From: SHVO01 sp041919675
Lineage (GTDB): Bacteria; Pseudomonadota; Alphaproteobacteria; Rhodospirillales; Rhodospirillaceae
Direction: 5' to 3'
Length of the DNA: 7,651 nt
NCBI GenBank assembly: GCA_041919675.1
Contig: JAYRTJ010000151.1
Span: 1-7,651, forward strand
Within the stretch, counting starts at the first letter, position 1. Each line of letters begins with the position of its first letter. The notes beneath the pieces are model-generated. The model searched no databases and was not told the origin of the DNA. It saw only the letters and a program-made list of their open reading frames with translations. The translations under genes and the position numbers were made by a program. Of this stretch, positions 1 through 5,902 are shown in pieces.

Positions 1-1
1 G

Positions 2-373
2 GGTCCCGCCGACGATCAAGTCGCGGCGCGTCTGTGTCAGCTCGATTACGATCGGGAAATTGCCCTCATGGCTACAGCCAAGGAAGACGGGAGTGATGTT
101 CTGGCGGTGGTTCAATTCCACGCCGACCCCGACAATGTCGAGGCTGAATTCGCCATCGCCGTCCGTTCGGATCTGCACGGTCAGGGGCTTGGATACGCGT
201 TGATGAATTATCTTGCCGAGATCGCCGCGGCACGCGGCCTTCGCCTGTTATGGGGTACGGTTCTCAGCGACAACGCACGTATGTTGAATCTCGCCAAGAG
301 TCTTGGAATGACAATTAAGAGTGACGGGCACAACACGGTGCGCGTCGCACGCGAACTCGCCGCAACGCACTAA
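2..373 (+). CDS. C-terminal GNAT acetyltransferase domain, 5'-truncated (Pat-like acyl-CoA synthetase/GNAT fusion likely)
   Basis: The reading frame is open from base 2, so the gene begins outside the window; 123 residues are visible before a TAA stop. The first ATG in frame (68) is unlikely to be the true start, because the preceding residues (RLCQLDYDREIAL) already look like the GNAT fold: a D-Y-D-R-E segment is typical of GNAT domains fused to ADP-forming acyl-CoA synthetase-like proteins (Pat/Pka-type lysine acetyltransferases). The acetyl-CoA-binding motif A follows as VRSDLHGQGLGYALM (Q-G-L-G pyrophosphate loop), then a helix and the late N-A-R-M-L-x-L-A-x-S-L-G-M segment common to GNATs. 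Such proteins acetylate lysines, classically on acyl-CoA synthetases, in the cytoplasm. The synthetase part cannot be seen, so the fusion is inferred from family resemblance; a stand-alone GNAT remains possible. The stop overlaps the stop of the convergent ATPase gene by 4 bp. Confidence 0.8.
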   Translation, partial: GPADDQVAARLCQLDYDREIALMATAKEDGSDVLAVVQFHADPDNVEAEFAIAVRSDLHGQGLGYALMNYLAEIAAARGLRLLWGTVLSDNARMLNLAKSLGMTIKSDGHNTVRVARELAATH

Positions 374-2889
374 CGCGCGACATTCCGCGCAAGCGGCGCC
401 CATAGCTTTGCGATGTTCAACGTCACAAGGACGGCAATGCCGGTTCCGGCCGCGAGCAATAGATCGTCAACTCCCAAAGATCCGAAGCGAAAGAGTCCGC
501 GCAACGGCGCCCAGGCCAAAATTGCCGTCAGCGTTGCAGCCACGGCTCCGAAAACGACCCATAGCACCGGGTTGTCGCGTACAAGCAACGCAAACACGGA
601 CCGCCTGTGAAACGAACGATTGATGAGCGTGAGACCAACGTTCGCCGCGACAAGAGTTACAAATGTCAGGGCGCGGGCCGCGGATTCGTCGGCACCCGTT
701 CTAAGCGCAGTCAAGTACACCGCGATCACGAGCCCGAGGGCAACGGCGCCCTGCAGCACGGCCCACATCAGCATCCCGGTTGTGAACAGCGGTTGATTGA
801 GGGGCCGAGGCCGTCGGCGCATGACGTCGCTTTCCTCCTGTTCCGCCTCGAAGACGAGGGAGCACACGGGGTCGATGATCATTTCCAAAAACGCGATGTG
901 AACCGGAAAAAGAAGGAGAGGAAGTCCCGCCGCCAGGGGAACGAGCGCGAGGCCCGCGATCAAGACGTGAGCGGCAATCACAAAGCTGATCGCCTTGCGC
1001 AAATTGTCATAGATTCGCCTTCCCAGCCGAATGGTTCTCACGATCGACGTGAAATCATCATCCAATAAAACGATGGACGCCGCTTCCCGCGCAACATCGG
1101 TTCCCCGTCCACCCATCGCGATGCCGATATCGGCGGCTTTCAGCGAGGGGGCGTCATTGACGCCGTCCCCTGTCATCGCGACGACCGCGCCGTTTGCTTT
1201 GAGAGCGTTTACGATTCTAAGTTTCAGAAGCGGCGTGATGCGTGCGCAAACATTCGTGCGAGACAGCGCTTCACGCAGCGCTGCATCGGACATGCCTTCC
1301 ACCTCCGCGCCGGAGAGGATGTTGTCGACCGTCAGCCCGGCTTGGCGCGCGATGGCAGCCGCCGTGGCGGGGTAATCGCCGGTGATCATCACGACGCGAA
1401 TCCCCGCGCTCCTGCATTCGGCGATGGCTGCGGGAACTTCGTCGCGCAGAGGGTCCGTGAGGCCGATCAGGCCGGAAAATTGCAAGCGGAGGTCTTGCGG
1501 GTGCTCCGGGAGATCCACATTCGCCGCAAGGTTCGCGTGTGCAACGCCGAGCACGCGCATGCCCTGATCGGCCATCTGTTTCGCTTGCGCGCCGATCTTT
1601 TCGGCAGCCGCGGCATCGAGACGGCATAAAAGCGCCACCGCTTCGACGGCCCCCTTTGTCGCAACTGTGTACGCACCGTTCTCGCCGCGCCAAACCTGAG
1701 TCATGGCCATAAGATTTGGAGACAGGCCGTAAGTCCTGATCAGCCTGCCGGCGGCTGCGGGAACCGGGGCCGCGGCCGCGAGGATGGCGCGCTCCATCGG
1801 GTCGATGGTGGCGGGGGGGCATGCGCGTGCGCCGAGCGAAATAATCTGCGCGAAGAGCCCCTCCGGCTTCCCGGCCTCCAGCTTGAACATGGCGCCCTGC
1901 GCCGCGAGCGCGGCAACCTGCATCTGATTGCGTGTGAGCGTGCCCGTCTTATCGGTACAGAGCACCGAAGCGGCGCCCAGATATTCAATTGCGGAGGCGC
2001 GCCGCGTCAGAACACGCGCCCGCGAAATCCGCCACGCTCCCATCACCATGAAGACTGAGAAAATGAGGGGAAATTCTTCGGGGAGCATCGTCATCCCGAG
2101 GGCAATGCCCGCGAGAAGGCCGTCGAGCCACCCGCCGCGGGTAGCGACGTAAAGTGCGACGGCGCCGACGCAGGCAACGGCGCCGAGCCCAGCCCATACG
2201 CGGACGAGGCGGCGCATCTCCCGCTCAAGACGCGGCCGTTCGATCTGGATGGAGTCAAGCGAAAGGCCGATCGCCCCGATTTGGCTGCGCGGGCCGGTGG
2301 CGGTTACCTCGGCAACGGCGCTTCCGCCGACAACCAGCGTGCCGGCGAAAATATCCGGTGCTCCGTCGCCGCCGGGTTGCCCGGCGGTCCCCCGCGCGGC
2401 GTCCGTCGGCCGCTTGCTGACAGGAACGGATTCTCCGGTCAGCGCCGACTCGTCGACGCGCAGGTCCGCCGTCGCACGCACCAGCGCATCCGCGGCAACG
2501 CGGTCGCCTTCACCCACAATAAGGATATCGCCGCGGACAACGTCCGTTCCCGGGATGCGGCGGTGTTCACCGTCACGGATCACCAGCGCCCGCGGACTGG
2601 CCAATGTCCGCAGGGCTTCCAGGACGCGCTCCGACCTCCAGTCCTGAATGACCGCGATGGACACGGACATGGTCGCAAACAGCAGCAGGATGAAGGCCTC
2701 CTGCGAGCTGCCGAGGGCGAAATAGATCGCGCCGCCCGCCATCAGCAAGGCGAACATAGGTTCGCGCAAAACCTCGGCGAGGATATGCCACCATCTGCGG
2801 CGGCGCCCGCGCGGCAACGCGTTCGGCCCTTCAGCCTGCAAACGCGCGGCGGCCTCGGCTGTCGTCAATCCCTTGAAAGGCAGAGACAT
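370..2889 (-). CDS. P-type cation-transporting ATPase (P2-like, HAD superfamily)
   Basis: Complete 839-residue inner-membrane ion pump. Visible in order: an N-terminal cation-ATPase domain (about 1-50); the actuator loop TGES (151-154); the TM4 ion-site motif PEEFP (270-274); the phosphorylation motif DKTGTLT with catalytic D313; a nucleotide-binding KGA (412-414); TGDYPAT (from 503); the hinge TGDGVNDAP (573-581) with Mg-binding aspartates; and hydrophobic C-terminal helices giving about ten spans. The catalytic residues are intact, so it should be active. Ion specificity is uncertain. Against SERCA, my hand alignment keeps the TM4 glutamate (E271) and the TM6 acid (D673, in EMIIDP), but the TM5 positions equivalent to N768 and E771 are H641 and I644, so classical two-Ca transport is doubtful. 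There are no N-terminal heavy-metal domains or CPC motif. The ATG at 2889 follows a weak SD-like GGGAA. It is divergent from the AI-2E gene, and an FNR/FixK-type box lies upstream. Confidence 0.95.
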   Translation of the reverse strand: MSLPFKGLTTAEAAARLQAEGPNALPRGRRRRWWHILAEVLREPMFALLMAGGAIYFALGSSQEAFILLLFATMSVSIAVIQDWRSERVLEALRTLASPRALVIRDGEHRRIPGTDVVRGDILIVGEGDRVAADALVRATADLRVDESALTGESVPVSKRPTDAARGTAGQPGGDGAPDIFAGTLVVGGSAVAEVTATGPRSQIGAIGLSLDSIQIERPRLEREMRRLVRVWAGLGAVACVGAVALYVATRGGWLDGLLAGIALGMTMLPEEFPLIFSVFMVMGAWRISRARVLTRRASAIEYLGAASVLCTDKTGTLTRNQMQVAALAAQGAMFKLEAGKPEGLFAQIISLGARACPPATIDPMERAILAAAAPVPAAAGRLIRTYGLSPNLMAMTQVWRGENGAYTVATKGAVEAVALLCRLDAAAAEKIGAQAKQMADQGMRVLGVAHANLAANVDLPEHPQDLRLQFSGLIGLTDPLRDEVPAAIAECRSAGIRVVMITGDYPATAAAIARQAGLTVDNILSGAEVEGMSDAALREALSRTNVCARITPLLKLRIVNALKANGAVVAMTGDGVNDAPSLKAADIGIAMGGRGTDVAREAASIVLLDDDFTSIVRTIRLGRRIYDNLRKAISFVIAAHVLIAGLALVPLAAGLPLLLFPVHIAFLEMIIDPVCSLVFEAEQEESDVMRRRPRPLNQPLFTTGMLMWAVLQGAVALGLVIAVYLTALRTGADESAARALTFVTLVAANVGLTLINRSFHRRSVFALLVRDNPVLWVVFGAVAATLTAILAWAPLRGLFRFGSLGVDDLLLAAGTGIAVLVTLNIAKLWAPLARNVAR

Positions 2890-2904
2890 AAACGTTCCCG
2901 TTTT

Positions 2905-2926
2905 GCCCGCTTTGCGGGCCTTTTTT
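2905..2926 (+). terminator. GC-rich hairpin with T-run, no + strand gene upstream; also lies in the ATPase 5' UTR
   Basis: GCCCGC-TTT-GCGGGC (2905-2919) is a perfect 6-bp stem with a 3-nt loop, followed by C and six T. Read on the + strand it has the form of a rho-independent terminator. However, the only gene to its left is the ATPase on the opposite strand, starting 16 bp away. It would therefore stop antisense transcripts or readthrough toward the AI-2E gene. Read on the - strand, the same stem would lie at the very 5' end of the predicted ATPase mRNA, just ahead of the SD-like GGGAA. Which role applies cannot be decided from sequence. Confidence 0.5.
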
Positions 2927-2931
2927 AGCTG

Positions 2932-2937
2932 CTTATA
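2932..2937 (-). promoter_or_regulatory. Candidate -10 element for the P-type ATPase
   Basis: The - strand reads TATAAG, five of six matches to TATAAT, 20 bp downstream of the FNR/FixK-type box at 2958-2971. A start near 2923-2925 would put the box centre about 40-41.5 bp upstream of it, close to the class II activator position. No good -35 hexamer is present, as expected for an activator-dependent promoter. The overlapping + strand reads a perfect TATAAT at 2934-2939 with a poor -35 (TTTGCG, 17-bp spacing), which could serve the AI-2E gene; the assignment is tentative. Confidence 0.4.
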
Positions 2938-2957
2938 ATCGCGCGCAAGGCCTCACG

Positions 2958-2971
2958 TTGACAGCGATCAA
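2958..2971. promoter_or_regulatory. FNR/FixK-type operator between ATPase and AI-2E genes
   Basis: TTGACAGCGATCAA fits the FNR/FixK dyad TTGAT-N4-ATCAA with one mismatch (TTGAC in the left arm), a substitution well tolerated in FixK-type sites. It is centred 75 bp from the ATPase start and 42 bp from the AI-2E start. The ATPase promoter geometry suits activation. For the AI-2E gene the site either lies downstream of the TATAAT at 2934-2939 (repression) or 22 bp upstream of a very poor -10 (TAACCA, 2994-2999). The box looks real because two better copies occur in the other divergent region of this window. Confidence 0.6.
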
Positions 2972-3006
2972 TTCACCGCCGCCGCCACCCACGTAACCAG
3001 CGGATC

Positions 3007-4128
3007 ATGGACGATACTCCCGAGTCATCAATACCGGAACCTTCCCGGTGGCTTATGCCTTTGGGATATCCCGCGATGTCGCGGGGATTGCGGACCATCG
3101 TGTTGGCCTCGCTGGCGTTGACCGGCGTCTACCTTTGTGCGCGCATTGCGCTGCCGTTTTTCACACCGATCGCGGCAGCGTTTATCCTCGCGGTCCTGTT
3201 TTCCCCGTTTCATGAGCGCGTGGGGCGCCGTATCGGCAATCCCACGTTTGCCGCCCTCGCTTCGGTTCTCGTGATCTGCGGCATCACGCTTTCCGTGCTG
3301 CTTCTGATCATTGCGCAGCTTGTCCGGGAGGCGGCGAGCGGGGCCGTTCTGGTGCGCGCCGCTTTCGAACGCGGCATCGTCGATCAGATGCTTGCCGGCC
3401 ATCCGGCGATCGCACCCCTCTTTCGCGCGGTATTCGATCGACTCAACGCCGCCGGCCTGGCCGCTGAAGCGGCCTCCTGGCTCACGAATGTGAGTGGCGC
3501 GATGTTGCGGGGCTCGTTGATCCAGATCGCGGGCGGCCTCCTGACCTTGTATCTTTTGTTCTACTTTCTTCGCGACAAATCGGCCGCCATCGGCGCGTTG
3601 CGCTCGTTTTTGCCCTTCACGGAAGCCGAGACGGCCGCCGTATTTAGAAGTGCCGTCGATACGGTGCATGCGACCGTGTACGGCATGCTTGTCACCGGCA
3701 TATTTCTCGGAATCCTCGGCGGCGCCATTTTCGCCGCGGTGGGGTTGCCCGCGCCCGCGCTGTGGGGGACGGTTATGGCCATCTTTGCGATTTTGCCGGT
3801 TCTGGGCATCGGTATGATCTGGATGCCCGCCGCCGCGTGGCTTGTGCTGGGCGGAAATTGGATTGAAGCGAGCGTCATGACGGCGGCCTTCATCGCCTTA
3901 TCCGCCGCCGACTTCGTGATCTATCCCTTCCTTATCGGCAATCGCATGAAACTCCATAGCGCCGTCGCATTTGTGGCGGCCGTTGGCGGACTGATCGTAT
4001 TCGGAGCGGTAGGGTTCGTGGTCGGCCCGCTGATCATCGCACTCATGCTCACCCTCGGCGAAATTGTCGCAGCCCGCGCCAAAGGGCCGCGCGCGCCGGA
4101 CCCGCCTCCACCGGCGAGCGTGCTTTAA
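3007..4128 (+). CDS. AI-2E family transporter (PerM/YdiK-like polytopic membrane protein)
   Basis: Complete 373-residue inner-membrane protein with the AI-2E family pattern: two hydrophobic segments near the N-terminus (about 28-64), a third (about 82-105), a soluble helical stretch (106-165), then the conserved C-terminal core. Recognisable marks are YFLRD (186-190), the GILGGAIFAAVGLPAPALWG region (235-254) leading into ILPVLGIG, YPFLIGNRMKLH (306-317) and the terminal GFVVGPLIIAL (336-346). Members of this family are variously described as autoinducer-2 exporters, Na/H antiporters or uncharacterised permeases, so no substrate is assigned. A Pro-rich cytoplasmic tail ends the protein. The ATG at 3007 is the first start in frame, but its SD (GCGGA) is weak. 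The gene is divergent from the ATPase, shares its FNR/FixK-type box region, and converges on the L,D-transpeptidase gene. Confidence 0.9.
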   Translation: MDDTPESSIPEPSRWLMPLGYPAMSRGLRTIVLASLALTGVYLCARIALPFFTPIAAAFILAVLFSPFHERVGRRIGNPTFAALASVLVICGITLSVLLLIIAQLVREAASGAVLVRAAFERGIVDQMLAGHPAIAPLFRAVFDRLNAAGLAAEAASWLTNVSGAMLRGSLIQIAGGLLTLYLLFYFLRDKSAAIGALRSFLPFTEAETAAVFRSAVDTVHATVYGMLVTGIFLGILGGAIFAAVGLPAPALWGTVMAIFAILPVLGIGMIWMPAAAWLVLGGNWIEASVMTAAFIALSAADFVIYPFLIGNRMKLHSAVAFVAAVGGLIVFGAVGFVVGPLIIALMLTLGEIVAARAKGPRAPDPPPPASVL

Positions 4129-4133
4129 AAGGT

Positions 4134-4156
4134 CTGTCTCCTGCGCGACGAGACAG
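4134..4156. terminator. Inverted repeat between convergent genes, possible bidirectional terminator
   Basis: CTGTCTC (4134-4140) and GAGACAG (4150-4156) form a perfect 7-bp stem with a 9-nt loop inside the 36-bp gap between the AI-2E stop and the L,D-transpeptidase stop. On the - strand the stem is followed by ACC and TTTT, a weak U-tract serving the transpeptidase transcript. On the + strand there is no clear T-run. The position favours a terminator; the sequence support is moderate. Confidence 0.45.
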
Positions 4157-4164
4157 CCGGCATT

Positions 4165-5727
4165 TCAACGGCCGGCCGCAAGCGCGGCGTCCCGGCCGTA
4201 CACATCGGAACGGAAATGGGTTGTCCCGTCCGCGTCGGCGAACGCCGTGAAATACAGCAGATACACGGGAAGCGGCTGTTTTAGCCGTACGCTCAGTGTG
4301 CGGCCGTCCCGCAAGGACGCCGAAGCATCGCTTGTAAGCCAGACTGAAGGGTCGTCCAGCAGACGGTCCGCCAGCTCCTGCGCGCATTGCACGCGCACGC
4401 AGCCATGACTGAGCGCGCGTGCGTTTTTATCAAAGAGAGACCGGTTGGGCGTGTCGTGGAGATAGACGTCGAACTGATTGGCCATCTCGAATTTGACAAG
4501 ACCGAGCGAGTTGCCCGGTCCCGGAACTTGACGCAACTGAAATGGAAAATGCCCGCGCGCGTATTGCTGCCAATCGACGTCGTGGCCATGCGGATCTTGG
4601 GTGCGCCCGACAATCTCGATATTGCTCCGCTCCAGGTAACCTGGGTCACGCTTCAATCGTGGAAGGATTTCCTTTGTCGCAATGGAAATCGGAACGTTCC
4701 ACGGAGGATTGAAAGTCACAGCTGTGATGGAAGCCGACATGACCGGCGTCGGATGGCGGACATCGCCGACGATAACGCGGCTCGACAATTGGTTCTGTCC
4801 GTCCTGCAACAATTCAAGCTCGGCCGCAGCCGCGTTTACCGCGACATAGCGTTGCGGCCATGAGCGCGGGAGCAGGCGCCAATAGGCGAGGTTGGCGGCA
4901 ATCTGCCGTGCGCGCGATGCCGGCGATACATCGAGCTCGGCAAGGGTCGCCGGCCCGATACGTCCATCCTCTTCCAGTCCGTGGCGCTTCTGAAACCGCA
5001 CGACCGCGGCGTCGAGGGCGTCTGCGCCCCCATATTCCTTTTCGAGATCTCCGAGAAGAATGAGGCGCTCGGTTATCCCGGTCATGCGCGGATCGTCACG
5101 CTCCACGATTCGCGGACCGTCAAGCGTAACCGCCCGCCACGGCTCCAGGGCGAGGCGTCTGTAGTGGAGATGCGCCGTACGGAGGTGGAGATACGCCGGC
5201 GTCGCGGGCCTAAATCTTGCGATCGCGGCCTCCCATTTCCCGCCGCGCGCGGACTCGACGAGGGCGGATACGACGTCCGCCGCCGGCGGGGCGATGTGCC
5301 ATCCGGGAATGATGTCTGCGTCCTGCGTGGTCCCCGCCATCACATGCGCGGCCCGCAAAACGGCGCGGGTGGCCGCGACGTCGTCTTCCAGCGGTGAGGG
5401 GGCGCCGTCCCCCGGAGGGGCTCCGAGCCCCTTCACGTCGATCCCGTCCGCTTCGAGGCCGACCAGGATCTTCATAAGGTCCGCGCGGCGCGCGGGGGAC
5501 GTCCACTGCAAGCTTCCGTCGACGGCGCGATAAATGGCGCGCAGTTCCTCGCGCTCAAGTTCAGCCCCGCCCGCCGCAGCGATCGCGCTCCAAATCGTAG
5601 GCGGCGGCGCTGCCTCCGGCGCGGCATATGAGGCGCGGGGCATAAGGGACATGAGCAGAGGCAAGCTCACGGCGAGTCCTCCGCTCACTCTGGTCAAGGC
5701 GCTGAGAAAACTGAGAAATCGCGCCAT
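4165..5727 (-). CDS. Periplasmic L,D-transpeptidase (YcbB/LdtD-like, YkuD domain with peptidoglycan-binding domain)
   Basis: Makes 3-3 (mDAP-mDAP) cross-links in peptidoglycan, or related L,D-transfers, in the periplasm. From the ATG at 5727 it is 520 residues. A hydrophobic signal peptide ends near SYA/APEA (about residue 35), followed by an N-terminal scaffold domain, a peptidoglycan-binding motif (AVVRFQKRHGLEEDGRIG, about 242-259) and a YkuD catalytic domain. The active site is intact: YLHDTP with the conserved His (about 424) and SHGCVR with the nucleophilic Cys (about 443). PGPGNSLG precedes it, as in the LdtD group. A GTG nine bases upstream (5736) would add three residues, but it lies inside AGGTGG (5738-5733), which is well placed (5-nt spacing) as the SD of the ATG, so I chose the ATG. 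It converges on the AI-2E gene and diverges from the CBS operon, with an FNR/FixK-type box upstream. Confidence 0.93.
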   Translation of the reverse strand: MARFLSFLSALTRVSGGLAVSLPLLMSLMPRASYAAPEAAPPPTIWSAIAAAGGAELEREELRAIYRAVDGSLQWTSPARRADLMKILVGLEADGIDVKGLGAPPGDGAPSPLEDDVAATRAVLRAAHVMAGTTQDADIIPGWHIAPPAADVVSALVESARGGKWEAAIARFRPATPAYLHLRTAHLHYRRLALEPWRAVTLDGPRIVERDDPRMTGITERLILLGDLEKEYGGADALDAAVVRFQKRHGLEEDGRIGPATLAELDVSPASRARQIAANLAYWRLLPRSWPQRYVAVNAAAAELELLQDGQNQLSSRVIVGDVRHPTPVMSASITAVTFNPPWNVPISIATKEILPRLKRDPGYLERSNIEIVGRTQDPHGHDVDWQQYARGHFPFQLRQVPGPGNSLGLVKFEMANQFDVYLHDTPNRSLFDKNARALSHGCVRVQCAQELADRLLDDPSVWLTSDASASLRDGRTLSVRLKQPLPVYLLYFTAFADADGTTHFRSDVYGRDAALAAGR

Positions 5728-5732
5728 GAACG

Positions 5733-5738
5733 CCACCT
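5733..5738 (-). promoter_or_regulatory. Ribosome binding site deciding the L,D-transpeptidase start
   Basis: The - strand reads AGGTGG, a strong Shine-Dalgarno match ending 5 nt before the ATG at 5727. The alternative GTG start (5736) lies inside this motif and has only a purine-rich GAAAAG stretch ahead of it, so initiation at the ATG is favoured. Confidence 0.6.
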
Positions 5739-5777
5739 TTTCGACGGTTGTGGGCGCTTCGCCGCGCCTTTCGCCAG

Positions 5778-5783
5778 AAGCTA
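5778..5783 (-). promoter_or_regulatory. Weak candidate -10 element for the L,D-transpeptidase
   Basis: The - strand reads TAGCTT (matching TATAAT at positions 1, 2 and 6), exactly 22 bp downstream of the FNR/FixK-type box at 5806-5819. This is the spacing expected for a class II FNR-dependent promoter with the box centred at -41.5. The hexamer itself is poor, so the call rests on geometry. Confidence 0.3.
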
Positions 5784-5805
5784 GGTGCCCGCTGAAGCAC
5801 TTCCG

Positions 5806-5819
5806 TTGATTTCGGTCAA
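5806..5819. promoter_or_regulatory. FNR/FixK-type operator, copy 1 of 2 (transpeptidase-proximal)
   Basis: TTGATTTCGGTCAA matches TTGAT-N4-ATCAA except for one base (GTCAA) and is flanked by G and C that extend the dyad. It is centred 23 bp from the second box, about two helical turns, so two dimers could bind on the same face. It is placed to activate the - strand L,D-transpeptidase and could act as an upstream site for the + strand CBS operon. Confidence 0.7.
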
Positions 5820-5828
5820 CAACGAATG

Positions 5829-5842
5829 TTGATCGAAATCAA
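5829..5842. promoter_or_regulatory. FNR/FixK-type operator, copy 2 of 2 (perfect consensus, CBS-operon-proximal)
   Basis: TTGATCGAAATCAA is an exact TTGAT-N4-ATCAA, extended by flanking G and C to a near-palindrome of 16 bp. It is the reverse complement of copy 1 with a single mismatch. FNR, ANR and FixK proteins bind this dyad to control genes in response to low oxygen. A -10-like TACAAT (5857-5862) follows on the + strand with no -35 hexamer, but it is 14 bp from the box rather than the classical 22, so the exact start site is uncertain. Confidence 0.8.
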
Positions 5843-5856
5843 CGCTCGGGAGGGGG

Positions 5857-5862
5857 TACAAT
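5857..5862 (+). promoter_or_regulatory. Candidate -10 element of the CBS/cytochrome operon
   Basis: TACAAT has five of six matches to the -10 consensus and lies about 40 bp before the CBS gene. The -35 region is occupied by the perfect FNR/FixK-type box. The spacing is short for a class II site, so another -10 a few bases downstream (for example TTTAAG, 5862-5867) cannot be excluded. Confidence 0.35.
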
Positions 5863-5902
5863 TTAAGGTGACGTTGTACACGACCGTCGAGGAGACGCCT
5901 GT

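Noticed and set aside
375..390. GCGCG/CGCGC inverted repeat just after the acetyltransferase-domain stop, as a terminator
   Set aside because: The stem is only 5 bp, has no T-run on either side, and lies inside the ATPase coding region.
607..1068. 153-codon + strand open frame antisense to the ATPase
   Set aside because: It lies within the ATPase C-terminal coding region. The product is rich in R, D, H and G with no domain, as expected of a shadow frame in GC-rich DNA.
2281..2928. 215-codon + strand open frame running from inside the ATPase gene to the hairpin
   Set aside because: It is antisense to the conserved N-terminal half of the ATPase, low in hydrophobic residues and has no motif. 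Its end at the T-run of the hairpin (2921-2928) is tempting, but there is no promoter or family support.
2958..2963. TTGACA as a -35 element of a + strand promoter
   Set aside because: No -10-like hexamer lies 16-18 bp downstream (the region is GCC-rich), and the bases complete an FNR/FixK-type dyad.
3028..3669. 213-codon - strand open frame opposite the AI-2E gene
   Set aside because: The composition (R, G, Q, D, H-rich) is that of a shadow frame; the + strand product is a clear family member.
4387..4863. 158-codon + strand open frame opposite the L,D-transpeptidase catalytic domain
   Set aside because: It overlaps the region encoding the SHGCVR active site on the other strand and shows no domain of its own.
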